From the NCBI GenBank assembly GCA_016720425.1, contig JADKKQ010000010.1:107058-171057 (forward strand): a DNA stretch of 64,000 nucleotides. Direction: 5' to 3'. The DNA comes from Betaproteobacteria bacterium (GTDB taxonomy: Bacteria > Pseudomonadota > Gammaproteobacteria > Burkholderiales > Casimicrobiaceae). The notes under the pieces were generated by a model that worked only from the letters and a program-made list of their open reading frames with translations, did not search any database and was not told the origin of the DNA. The translations under genes and the position numbers were made by a program. Position 1 is the first letter of the stretch. The number at the start of each line of letters is the position of its first letter. Shown here piece after piece: positions 38,639 to 49,725 of the stretch.

Positions 38639-39065
38639 GCTCGACAATCTGGTTCGGATCGGCAAACTCAAGCGCGAGTCGGCGTCAGACGAAGAGATCC
38701 GAGGTCTGCTGCAGTCCGCCGAGGATCGGCTGAACGATGCGGGCCGCGCCGACCTTTCCTACTCCAGCCGATTCGATCTCGCGTACAACGCGGCGCACGC
38801 ATTGGCACTCGCCGCGCTGCGTCGTGCCGGATACCGCTCGGACAATCGTTACCTTGTCTTTCAAGCACTGGCTCACACCGTTGGCTTGGCCGCGGAAAAG
38901 TGGCGCGTGTTGGCGAAGGCGCACGAGCGGCGCAATCTCGCCGAGTACGAGGGGCATCTCGAGCACGACGACCTGCTGCTTGCCGAACTCATCACAACAG
39001 CGAACGAATTGCGCAAGGCCGTCGTCGCGTCACCTCGGCCAATGGCACCTGGAACGCGATCGTAG
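38625..39065 (+). CDS. HEPN-domain toxin partner
   Basis: 146 residues, all-helical. RADLSYSSRFDLAYNAAHAL is helix 2, ALRRAGYRSDNRYLVFQALA follows, and AHERRNLAEYEGHLEHD contains the Arg-Asn...His cluster resembling the RNase motif of HEPN proteins (SAV_6107-like RRN-x-AEYEG). HEPN proteins paired with MNT genes are toxins or tRNA-targeting RNases. It starts 14 bases before the MNT gene ends. The toxin assignment is by family and context. Confidence 0.8.
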   Translation: MTSPELDNLVRIGKLKRESASDEEIRGLLQSAEDRLNDAGRADLSYSSRFDLAYNAAHALALAALRRAGYRSDNRYLVFQALAHTVGLAAEKWRVLAKAHERRNLAEYEGHLEHDDLLLAELITTANELRKAVVASPRPMAPGTRS

Positions 39066-39200
39066 CCTCGTGAAAATCAATCAGAGCCGCGCGACGTCGA
39101 ATCAGTTCCACACGCCAGCATTGTCTCAACGATTGGGGCCGATGCCCCGATACCGGTAACGTAGCAGCGACGGACCCAATGCGCCTTGATTGCCATCTGG

Positions 39201-41435
<2,235 letters not shown>

Positions 41436-41438
41436 CGG

Positions 41439-41660
41439 CTATCGGCCGCGGTACGGTCGGCTACGCTCGACCCGGATCTCGATCCAGCGCTCGATCTCGG
41501 CTTCGAGCCAGCCCACCGCGCGCGGTCCCAGCGACACCTGGCTGGGAAACTCGCCCGCCTTGATCCGCAGGTAGATCGTGCTTCGGGAAAGCCCGGTGCG
41601 CGCCTTCACCTGCGTCAGGCGCAGCAGGGCGGCGGCGGGCCTTGGGATGCTGTCGGTCAT
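41439..41660 (-). CDS. AlpA-family excisionase/regulator
   Basis: 73 residues. LRLTQVKARTGLSRSTIYLR is the MerR-like helix-turn-helix, IKAGEFPSQVSLGPRAVGWL the AlpA wing (GxFPxxVxLGxRAVGW), and EAEIERWIEIRVERSR the last helix. These proteins regulate integrase expression or excision in mobile elements. ATG 41660 has AAGGAA upstream; the frame to 41792 is not conserved. First of the operon AlpA > PriCT-2 > Toprim-ATPase. Confidence 0.93.
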   Translation of the reverse strand: MTDSIPRPAAALLRLTQVKARTGLSRSTIYLRIKAGEFPSQVSLGPRAVGWLEAEIERWIEIRVERSRPYRGR

Positions 41661-42107
41661 GATGATTCCTTCGTGGTCGTTGCCGAACGCACGGGGATCA
41701 TTCCACACGAAGGCGCCGATTTCGCGCCGAATCGGAATCTCGATGAAGTCACAAAAACGCTTGACCGCCTCCAACATGTCCGGAAGCGTCACGCTGCGCT
41801 ACAGCAAGATTCCGTCACCCCGGGGACCTGCTTGCGGGCCGTCGCATGCGGATTACTCCTCGTGCGGCAGCGTCAAAGAGCGTTCAGGGAGGGATGAGAC
41901 GTTCGGGACCGCGCGAAGCGATAAATTCGGACCTGAAGAATTCATCGTCCCGAGTCAAGCCGAATTGGTTTCCACGGGGCTCCGAATTGGTCCAAGGGGC
42001 GTTCAACGATGCACCTCACGCATCGCCGGTTGCTCTTACGAGCACCCAATCCTGATTCATTGCGCGCCAATCCGCCGAACAACACGCAACAAACGTTGGA
42101 CGGACTG
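41661..42107. other. Regulatory/intergenic region between alpA and the integrase
   Basis: No gene. It contains the direct repeats at 41960-41991. Confidence 0.45.
41960..41991 (+). repeat. Direct repeat pair CCGAATTGGT
   Basis: CCGAATTGGT occurs at 41960-41969 and 41982-41991, 22 bases apart (about two helical turns), in the region between alpA and the integrase. It is a plausible binding site for AlpA or integrase arm-type binding (inference). Confidence 0.5.
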
Positions 42108-42972
42108 CTACCGCCCGCAATAGATGGCCGTGACCTGCTCCGCTCGTGCCCGAGCTCGCGGCTGATGGTTAGCCGTGCGTGGCGATCGATCAATTTCTGC
42201 TCGCGCGTAAGCCTCTCTCGATCGTGGTCCGCCGGCGTGGCGGAAACCAGCCGGTTAGCTCAAGGTAGCGCTGCTGGGCGTACTGATGGCGGTGACCATG
42301 GACCCGGTGGATACCGGCCCGATCGCACTGGTATTCGAAGCGGCGCAGCTGCTGCACGTAGCTCCGGTCGGCCGGAATCAGGCTGCCCCTGCCGGCGACG
42401 CGCTTTGCCTCGTCCAGGACCTGGCGTTGCTCGACATGGCGGATCAGGATCTCCGCGTGACCTGCCACCCTTGGTCCAGCTGTCTTTGAGCACCAGGGTG
42501 TCGCCGCGGTCCGCCCAGCCTGGTTGGATCTTTAGCGATTCTTCGCGCCGCAGGCCGAAGGCCGCCTGTAGCTGAAGGGATGCGCGGGTGTAGGAGTCGG
42601 TGATCTTGGCGAGATCACCGGACGTCAGGTCGCGCGCTTTGCTGACGTTGAACACGTACCGGCGGTCGGCAATGCCGTAGGCGTCGTTGCTCTTGGCGAC
42701 GACGTTGGCCTTGCCGATCTTCTCTGCCCACCAGCGCAGTTCGGTCATGCGATTCTTGACTGAGCCCGTGCTCAACCCCTCGGCGGTCCAGCGTTCCACC
42801 AGCTTTTCCACATGCTTGGGCTTCAGGCTCTGCGCCTGCATGTTCACAAAGCCCATCTCCCGCAGCTGGTTGGCGACCAAGGTGAGGATGCGCGCCCGGT
42901 CGGCCTGGGTGGCAAAGCTGCCGTCGATTGCGGGCGCAGAGCTGCTTCAGTTCGTAGTTCAGGGGCTTGCAT
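42108..42972 (-). pseudogene. Tyrosine recombinase (phage-type integrase), multiply frameshifted
   Basis: The pieces reassemble into one ~290-residue integrase. PLNYELKQLCARNR, then GSFATQADRARILTLVANQL, EMGFVNMQAQSLKPKHVEKL and SVKNRMTELRWWAEKIGK form the N-terminal SAM-like domain. LQLQAAFGLRREESLKIQP carries the first catalytic Arg. HVEQRQVLDEAKRVAGRGSL, RFEYQCDRAGIHRVHGHRHQ (HxxR region) and LTISRELGHER follow, with VTAIYCGR holding the catalytic Tyr just before a TAG at 42108. At least four frame changes are needed (after the ATG at 42972, near 42925, 42475 and 42190-42140). The element is therefore probably immobile as assembled. Confidence 0.78.
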
Positions 42973-44390
42973 CGGCCTCTCGGTAGGGGCGGTTCGCTGC
43001 GTTGCTGCCGGTGTCTGTTAGGTCTGGTCAGTGTTTCTGTCGTCTCACCACGCCTCGGCGGGCGAGATTTCAAGGGACGTCGGGCACCACTCCCGTTGGT
43101 GCCGTTTCATTACTGCTGGCCACCGCGGCACGCGGTGCTTGGCGTCGATGTCGCTCCCTGTGGGGAGTCGCTGCATCGATTCGAGCCCTTGACCCAAGGT
43201 TCATGGGGGCGCCATTGCGGCGCTTCCTGACGCCCGCAAGGTGCAGGCAAACGACGAGCCGCATTGCACGGCCCAACAGCGATGACGATGGGTCAGGGAG
43301 CCCATCACTTGGGGATGTCACCTGCGCCAGCGGCACGCAACTCCATGTCGGAGCAGGGGATCGGCGCGTCGTCACTACCGGCTCCGCCGTCAGTAACGAC
43401 GCGCGCTGGGCCAGGAGATTGGCGCAGGGAGCCGCGTCGATCGCGTGCACAGCACGAGGCCGCGGCACGCGATTGGCGACAGGCCGCGCCGATCGCATCG
43501 GAGACAGGAGAGCGCTCTCGCCGGGGCGAATGCGGGCGCGGATGCCCGAGACAGGAACCTGGTACCGCACCGCGCAGTGCCGATTGCGGCTGCGGCAAGC
43601 CTTGACGATGTTGCGGCATTGCCCAACTTGCCGCAGCGAACCTTTCGACTGAACCTCAGGCCCGGGAGGGCCCGCCGTCTTTCAGAGGCAGGGCGGCATT
43701 GGGCGCCGATCGCTCGGCAAGGGGCGACGCGTGAGGAGCGTCAATCCGGCCTGGCATGGCCAACGTACTGCAACAAACCAAGAGGAGCGCCGCCCTTCAT
43801 GGACGGCATGGGGCGCACTGTCGCCCACGACGCCGTCGATGTCCACCGGAAAATGAAGGCCTGCATCTGCGGCCTTTCGAGCGCCTGGCCATGGGCGGCG
43901 CCGGCGCGCCTGCATGAGCGGCACTGACCGGCCCTCTTTGGACGATCAAGGCTTAATGTCGGAGGTCCGCTGCATCCGGACACCGGTCGCTCAGTCATCG
44001 TTGGCTAATGGGCGCGATCGACCCCTTGCCGTCCGTCGTCTCTTGGGCAAGCCGACATTTGATGGCGAAGCTACGGACATCCACATACCGAATCATCGAC
44101 AGCATTTGCCGTCGACATTTTCGACGTCGAATCACAAATCCTTGATCGATATCAATGAATTGTCGAAGCAACGGCGTTTTGCTTTCTCTTCACTTCCGAC
44201 ACATAGGCGCGTTGCGCCACGCCGGCGAATCGCACTGCATTGCGCTGCACTTGCAGTGTCCGTTTGCAGATGTCCGTAGCCGCAGGAGGCTCCTATGTGT
44301 TCACTCGACCCCGGTCTTCATATCTCCCTATCGCCGCTCCAGGACCGACGACCGCCCGGTTCATCCGACAGTCGATCGGTAAGGTGGGTC
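42973..44390. other. 1.4-kb region without recognisable gene
   Basis: Both strands contain only Arg/Pro/Ser-rich frames. A palindromic GGCCCGGGAGGGCC with a following CGTCTTTC (about 43657-43682) is a weak terminator candidate. From ~44060 the DNA is AT-richer and probably holds the promoter of the lipocalin-like gene. It could contain the outer boundary of the integrated element, but no attachment site was found. Confidence 0.5.
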
Positions 44391-44888
44391 ATGCATCATC
44401 TGATCACGACGGCGACGGCTGCACTCCTCATTTCGCTGGCGCAATCCGCGTCGGCACAGGACTTGAGGTCGCAGATCGTCGGCACCTGGAAGTGGAGCAG
44501 CCACGTATACAAGGAAGTCGCGACCGGGAAGACCACGAATGTCTTCGGCGAAAAGCCGTCGGGCCTCCAGGTCTTCACGCAGGGCGGGAATGCCCTGTTC
44601 GCGGTTTTCGCCGACAGCCGCAAGGCGCCAGCAGCCAATCCGGCGACGGAAGCTGAGAGTGCGGCGCTGCTCTCCACCATGGCCGCGGCGACCTCGACCT
44701 ACAAGGTCGAGGGCAACACCCTCACCATGACCTACAGCGGCTCGTGGAACCAGTCCTGGACCGGGACGACGCAGAAGCGGCAGATCGAGATCGTCGGCAA
44801 CAAGCTGACGCTGATGTCCGCTCCGTTCAAGAGCCCGCAGTCCGGCCAGGAGACGGCTTTTGTCGTGACCTACGAACGGGTCGAATAG
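44391..44888 (+). CDS. Secreted lipocalin-like domain protein
   Basis: 165 residues with a signal peptide (MHHLITTATAALLISLAQSA, cleaved near ASA-Q). QIVGTWKWSSHVYKEVATGK is the GxW entry of a lipocalin-like barrel, followed by beta strands GLQVFTQGGNALFAVFAD, TSTYKVEGNTLTMTYSGS, RQIEIVGNKLTLMSAP and TAFVVTYERVE. This is the lipocalin_5 type common as small exported proteins. ATG 44391 has AAGGTG upstream. The ligand is unknown. It stands alone. Confidence 0.8.
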   Translation: MHHLITTATAALLISLAQSASAQDLRSQIVGTWKWSSHVYKEVATGKTTNVFGEKPSGLQVFTQGGNALFAVFADSRKAPAANPATEAESAALLSTMAAATSTYKVEGNTLTMTYSGSWNQSWTGTTQKRQIEIVGNKLTLMSAPFKSPQSGQETAFVVTYERVE

Positions 44889-45121
44889 GGCTCGCTTCGA
44901 CAACGCAATCGTTTCGCCGGATTGTGGCTGGTGGTTTGCCTTCGCGTTCACGTCCGAGAGTAGACGTTATGTGCGAGCGCTTCGGTTGCCAGGCTCCGCT
45001 CTTGGTGGGGCAAGGTCTATCCCGGTAACCGTCAGGCAACCGGCGCCGATCTACCCTTCGCGACCGGTCTCGTCTATGATCGATCGCTCGGGTGCGGGAC
45101 CATCCTGACGGGAGGGCGGCC

Positions 45122-47449
45122 ATGCCAACTTGGACCGGCTGGCGCACGGCGGCGCGTCGAATCTTGCATTCCAGCGCCATCGCGGATCCGACCGCAGGCA
45201 CCCCGACCAGGCGTACTTGGCTGCTGGTTGCCTCGGCCATGCTCATTGTCACCGGCCTGGCCGAAGCCGGCGGACTTCCGGCGCACATGCGCGCGGTCCA
45301 CGTCGGCGGCAACTGGGGCGGCAACTACCTCAGCATCGAGCGCGCGAATCCCGGTTTTCTGGCCGCGGCCACGACGATCGCGGCCGCGAGCGCCGCGGCG
45401 AGCGTGGTGCGCAGCAGTTACGTGGACGCGAGCGGCACGACGGTGATCACCGACGGCGCGGTGATCAGCCTGGGCGACGTGCGCCTCGGCACGGGCGCGC
45501 ATTTCGAGCGCGCCGGGTTCTGGGTGGTGCGACACGTGAGCGACGGCGCGACGTTCCTCCAGTTCCGGCCCTCGCTCGACCCTTCGCTCGCAGGCATCCC
45601 GGGGTTCGCCGGGGACGTGACGCTCAGCCTGTCAGCGGACGGCAAGGGAATCGACGTGAAGCCCCTCACGCAGCTCACCGGCCCTGCGGCCGAGTACGTC
45701 GCCGCGGTGCTTGCGCACGCGTCGGAGCTCCTTGCCGGTGCCGCGTTCGACGTGCAGCCGCCGGCCACGCTGGACCGGGCCGCCGTCGTCGAAACCATGG
45801 CGCGTGCGCGCGCCGCGATGACCCGGGACCTTTCCGAGTACTTCGACTACCTCGCCGGCCTTAACGTGCAGTGGATCGGTGTGTCGGTGGCGATCTTCTA
45901 CGAGAGCATCGCCGACCCCACGGTGCGGGTGAAGTACGAACCGAGCCCAGCCCCGGCGACCTGGACGATCTTCACGTTCGACGACGCGACGCTGGGGCAC
46001 TTCATCGCGCAGGCTCGTGAACGCGGCTTCCGCATCTACCTGACGCTCTCGTTCGAGGCGCCGACGACCGAATCGCCGGCCGACCCCACCTGCCGGACGG
46101 AGCGATTTCTCTTCCCGCGCTGGCTGCTGGGCGACCCCGGCACGATGCTCACGCCCTGCATCGACCCGGCGCTGTGGTGGTGGAATCCGTCGCATCCGAA
46201 GTTCACGGCGAACGCGGCGCAATTCTGGGGGAGCTACACCGCTGTCGCCGTCAAGTACGCGCAGCTCGCGCAGCAATGGGGCGTCGAACTGTACTCGCTC
46301 GGCACCGAGACCGACCAGCTGTTTCGAACCCGACCCGGCACCGGCGCGCACGCGCGCCCCTTCGCCAGCGAGCTCAAGAGCATGGTTGCGGCCGTGCGGG
46401 CAGTTTACTCGGGCCTCGTCACCTACGACCAGCACTTCTCGGTGATGGAGTGGCCGGCGATGTACGGCGGCGCGCAAACCACCGACCACTTGTTCGCCGA
46501 CCTGGGGCTCGACGTCGTCGGCATCAGCTCCTACTTTCCGCTGATCGACACCAGGCCCGCGCGGGTGCTGTCTACGGCGGAGATCGAGTTGCTGTGGGAG
46601 GAACTCTACCGCCGCCACTTTCTTCCGCTCAAGGAACGCAATCCCGGCAAGCCGATCGCGCTGACGGAAATGGGCTTCTTCGACGACCTCAGCACGCTGG
46701 ACCAGCCGGCCGCTCCCAGCTTCTGGCCGATCACGGGGCGGGATGCCAGCGGCGTCACCGACGGCATGCGCCAGCAGCACAATGCGTTCGAGGCATTCTT
46801 CAACGTCAACGAGCGCCACGACGACCTTATCGCGGGCGCGTTCGTCTGGGACACGTTCATCTTCGTCGACCAGGTCGACTGGCTGTGTTCCCACGTCTCT
46901 CACAACGTCTACTGCAAGCCGGCGCAGGAAGCGATCCGCAACGCCTACGCGCGCCAACGCGCAATCGAGCAGGTGGCCGCGGTTGAATATCACCACGAGG
47001 GATTCGACCACTACTTCCTCACCGCCCTGCCCGACGAAATCGCGAAGCTCGACGCCGGAACCTTCGCCGGCTGGTCGCGCACCGGTGAAGCGATCCAGGT
47101 GTTCCACGCGGCCGTCGACGGCAGCGATCCGGTGTGTCGCTTCTTCAGCGCCGCATTCGCGCCGAAGAGCTCGCACTTCTACACCGCCGACGCCGAGGAA
47201 TGCGCAAAGGTCAAGGCGAACGCCGACTGGACGTTCGAGGGGTCCGTCTTCCGGCTTGCCCGCCCGGACGCTGCGGGCGGATGTCCCTCCGGAACCCGTC
47301 CGGTCTACCGCCTCTACAACGACGGGCGCAGCGGCGCGCCAAATCACCGTTACACCACGAGCGCCGGAACCCGGGAGCGAACGCGAGGATGGGGCTGGGT
47401 TCCGGAGGGCTATGGTGCCAGCGGAGTCATCATGTGCGCGCCGACCTGA
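45122..47449 (+). CDS. Exported GTA/GH113-like TIM-barrel glycosidase with C-terminal DUF5648 domain
   Basis: 775 residues. A long basic N-terminus (1-30) precedes a signal helix (TWLLVASAMLIVTGLAEAG). A (beta/alpha)8-like catalytic region spans ~230-600: AGLNVQWIGVSVAIFYE, GFRIYLTLSFE, WGVELYSLGTETDQLF with Glu396 (acid/base position), and KPIALTEMGFFDD with Glu516 (nucleophile position), as in GH113/GTA-type barrels. Residues ~618-775 are a DUF5648 module (YHHEGFDHYFLTALPDEIAK, CRFFSAAFAPKSSHFYT, YRLYNDGRSGAPNHRYTT), a ligand-binding beta repeat of exported proteins. ATG 45122 follows GGAGGGCGGCC. The substrate is not predictable. The frame continues past the stop with a further domain (next entry). 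Confidence 0.82.
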   Translation: MPTWTGWRTAARRILHSSAIADPTAGTPTRRTWLLVASAMLIVTGLAEAGGLPAHMRAVHVGGNWGGNYLSIERANPGFLAAATTIAAASAAASVVRSSYVDASGTTVITDGAVISLGDVRLGTGAHFERAGFWVVRHVSDGATFLQFRPSLDPSLAGIPGFAGDVTLSLSADGKGIDVKPLTQLTGPAAEYVAAVLAHASELLAGAAFDVQPPATLDRAAVVETMARARAAMTRDLSEYFDYLAGLNVQWIGVSVAIFYESIADPTVRVKYEPSPAPATWTIFTFDDATLGHFIAQARERGFRIYLTLSFEAPTTESPADPTCRTERFLFPRWLLGDPGTMLTPCIDPALWWWNPSHPKFTANAAQFWGSYTAVAVKYAQLAQQWGVELYSLGTETDQLFRTRPGTGAHARPFASELKSMVAAVRAVYSGLVTYDQHFSVMEWPAMYGGAQTTDHLFADLGLDVVGISSYFPLIDTRPARVLSTAEIELLWEELYRRHFLPLKERNPGKPIALTEMGFFDDLSTLDQPAAPSFWPITGRDASGVTDGMRQQHNAFEAFFNVNERHDDLIAGAFVWDTFIFVDQVDWLCSHVSHNVYCKPAQEAIRNAYARQRAIEQVAAVEYHHEGFDHYFLTALPDEIAKLDAGTFAGWSRTGEAIQVFHAAVDGSDPVCRFFSAAFAPKSSHFYTADAEECAKVKANADWTFEGSVFRLARPDAAGGCPSGTRPVYRLYNDGRSGAPNHRYTTSAGTRERTRGWGWVPEGYGASGVIMCAPT

Positions 47450-47788
47450 GGGGAGTCAGGCTGGGGCATCAACTTGACCCACCAAGGCGCCGTCATCTTC
47501 GCGACCTGGTTCACCTACGACGCCGCGGGCAAGCCGTAGTGGCTTGTCGCCGAGCTGCACAAGGCCGCAGCCGGCGTGTACGCGGGACCGGTGTCGACGG
47601 TCACCGGACCGGCGTTCAATGCGGCGCCCTTCGATCCGGCGATGGTGAACGATACGCAGGTGGGCACGGCCACCGTCACGTTAGCCAACGGCAACAGCGC
47701 GAGCTTCAGTTACACGGTCAACGGCATCAGCCAGACCAAAGCCCTGACCCGGCAGGTGTACGCGTCACCGGGACCGTTTTGCCAATAG
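47450..47788 (+). pseudogene. In-frame decayed C-terminal domain after the TIM-barrel gene
   Basis: After the TGA at 47447-47449 the same frame reads ESGWGINLTHQGAVIFATWF and then DAAGKP, followed by an in-frame TAG (47537), then WLVAELHKAAAGVYAGPVST, GTATVTLANGNSASFSYTV and TKALTRQVYASPGPFCQ to a stop at 47788. The ESGWGINxTHQGxxIFATWFTYDxxGxPxWL pattern is a repeated exported domain known from other betaproteobacterial proteins. Two stops in an otherwise unbroken domain suggest recent loss of a C-terminal domain or errors; there is no start of its own. Confidence 0.68.
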
Positions 47789-48188
47789 TCGGGCCATCTC
47801 TCCGGACACCGCCGTCCTGCGGACGACCGCTCTGGCCGATATGAACGGCGGGTTCGATTCGGGAGACCGGAACGGGTCGTCATGCAAGACATTCCGTAGT
47901 GCGCACTGCGCGTCGGGGTCGCGATGCATAGCTCAGCAACGCGACCCGCTTCGAACTCATCGATTGGCCTAGACCGGCCCTCCAAGACCGTGAGAGCCGC
48001 CGTTCGGTAACGGGGTCCGATCCAAAGTGCCGCACGGGACCGCATGCCCCTTTTTAGGTATTGGTACCAAATGGGGATGCGCCATAGCCGCGACGCCATT
48101 GTTGCGTGCATCAACAGACGACAGCATCGAACCAAAGAGCATCTGCGATGCGACAGCGTCGTGCCGCTACGGGCTCAACAGCTTGCGG
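47789..48188. other. Intergenic region, no gene recognised
   Basis: Short frames only. It lies between the decayed domain and the convergent hydrolase-cyclase gene. No terminator hairpin was seen. Confidence 0.45.
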
Positions 48189-49535
48189 CTACGCGGTGCT
48201 CGACAACGACGCGGCGAAAAGGGGCCACTCACCAGGGACACCCTTGAGCGTGTGGATGCCGCGAGAGTCAAAGCGTATGCCGGATCCGGCAACCAGATCC
48301 TTCACCGTGTTCGAGACGAGAACTTCTCCAGCAGTCGCCAGGGCAGCGACTCGGGCGGCCGTATGGACTGCTATCCCACCGATGTCCTTGCCGATCACCT
48401 CGCATTCTCCTGTGTGGAGCCCAGCCCGAAGTTCGATGCCGATCGCGCGAACGGCGTCGACGATGCTTCGCGCACAGCGAATGCCACGCGCCGGTCCGTC
48501 AAATGTGGCGAGAACGCCGTCACCCGCTGTGCCCACCTCGACGCCACGGAATTGCTGAAGTTGGCGCCGTACCCGTGCGTAGAAATCCTCAAGGAGATCG
48601 CGCCAGCGCTGGTCGCCAAGCGCCGCAGCCCTCTCGGTCGAGGCGACGATGTCGACGAACAAGATCGTCGCAAGGATGCGATCCAGTGCCGGTTCGTGGC
48701 GCACCCCAGTCAGAAACTCTTCGATCTCATCGACAATGGCGTCGGCATTTGCGCACCAGGGCAGGTGGTCGCTACCTGATAGCTCGATGAACTTCGCGCT
48801 CGGAATTCGCTCGGCCATGTAGCGGCTGCAGTGCACGTCAACCGCCAGATCATCCTTGGCGTGGAGCAACAGTGCGGGGACCCGTATGGCAGGGAGCACA
48901 TGACGGATGTCGATTTCGTAATTCATGCGATGCAGGGCAGCGGCAGCGCCCGGACTGGCACTCAGCCGCAGGAAGCGCGCCCACCACTGGCGGAAGCGCT
49001 CATCGTGCGCCATGCTTGGAGCCCGGGCCTCGATCCCTACGGGTCCTCCCCATGCCTCCTGTGTCGTATCGAGAAGCTGCTGCTGCCCCTCAGCTGTTCG
49101 CCCCCAGGGATGGTCGGGCGCCGGCTTCAGCAGGGAGTAGCTGCCCACCATGATCAGGCTGGAGGTGCGGGTGGGGTAGGTCGCGGCGAAAAGCGCGCAC
49201 ATTACACCGCCCTCGGAATAGCCACAGAGCGCAGCGCGTTCCGCACCGACGGCATCCATGACGGTCCGCACATCGTCCATCCGCGTTTCAAGGTCTGGCA
49301 ACTCACCAGATCGATCGGAGAGTCCCGTGCCGCGCTTGTCGAAGATGATCAGCCGCGAGAACGACGCAAGCCGCCGGAGAAACCGTGCAACAGCGGGCTC
49401 TTCCCAGAGGACCTCGATGTTCGAGACCCAACCTGGAACCAGTATCAAATCGCGGGTCCCGTCGCCCACGATCTGGTAGGCGATGTTGACGTTGCCGCTC
49501 TTGGCGTAGCGTGTCTCGGGCGTCATGGTAGCCAT
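48189..49535 (-). CDS. Alpha/beta hydrolase fused to a class III adenylate/guanylate cyclase domain
   Basis: 448 residues. The hydrolase half (1-270) has LILVPGWVSNIEVLWEEPAV, IIFDKRGTGLSDRSGE, AALCGYSEGGVMCALFAA (nucleophile elbow G-x-S-x-G with Ser), HAKDDLAVDV (Asp) and SGSDHLPWCANADAI (His). The C-terminal half (~280-448) is a cyclase homology domain with TILFVDIVASTERAAALGD (first metal Asp), GTAGDGVLATFDGPARGIRC (second metal Asp) and LRAGLHTGECEVIGKDIGGIA. This fusion is a known but poorly studied signalling type, often next to winged-helix/TPR regulators as here. The start was set at ATG 49535; 49526 is equally possible. The product could be cAMP or cGMP; the hydrolase substrate is unknown. 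Confidence 0.88.
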   Translation of the reverse strand: MATMTPETRYAKSGNVNIAYQIVGDGTRDLILVPGWVSNIEVLWEEPAVARFLRRLASFSRLIIFDKRGTGLSDRSGELPDLETRMDDVRTVMDAVGAERAALCGYSEGGVMCALFAATYPTRTSSLIMVGSYSLLKPAPDHPWGRTAEGQQQLLDTTQEAWGGPVGIEARAPSMAHDERFRQWWARFLRLSASPGAAAALHRMNYEIDIRHVLPAIRVPALLLHAKDDLAVDVHCSRYMAERIPSAKFIELSGSDHLPWCANADAIVDEIEEFLTGVRHEPALDRILATILFVDIVASTERAAALGDQRWRDLLEDFYARVRRQLQQFRGVEVGTAGDGVLATFDGPARGIRCARSIVDAVRAIGIELRAGLHTGECEVIGKDIGGIAVHTAARVAALATAGEVLVSNTVKDLVAGSGIRFDSRGIHTLKGVPGEWPLFAASLSSTA

Positions 49536-49725
49536 GATCGTGTGCAGCATTGACATTTGCAAGCTGCGCGTTCGATTTGGTTCACACTCGCTCTGACCTT
49601 CCCTCGCACTTCCATCCACTGCCGCCACCCATTGGCGGCGCATGCCCCGGCCGGGTGATCTGCCTCTGCATGTCATCCAGATTGAACGGCCGCTTAACGG
49701 CAATCTGGTCCGGGACGGTGGCCGA

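Noticed and set aside
43657..43682. GC palindrome with CGTCTTTC resembling a terminator
   Set aside because: The short stem has imperfect spacing and no gene ends nearby.
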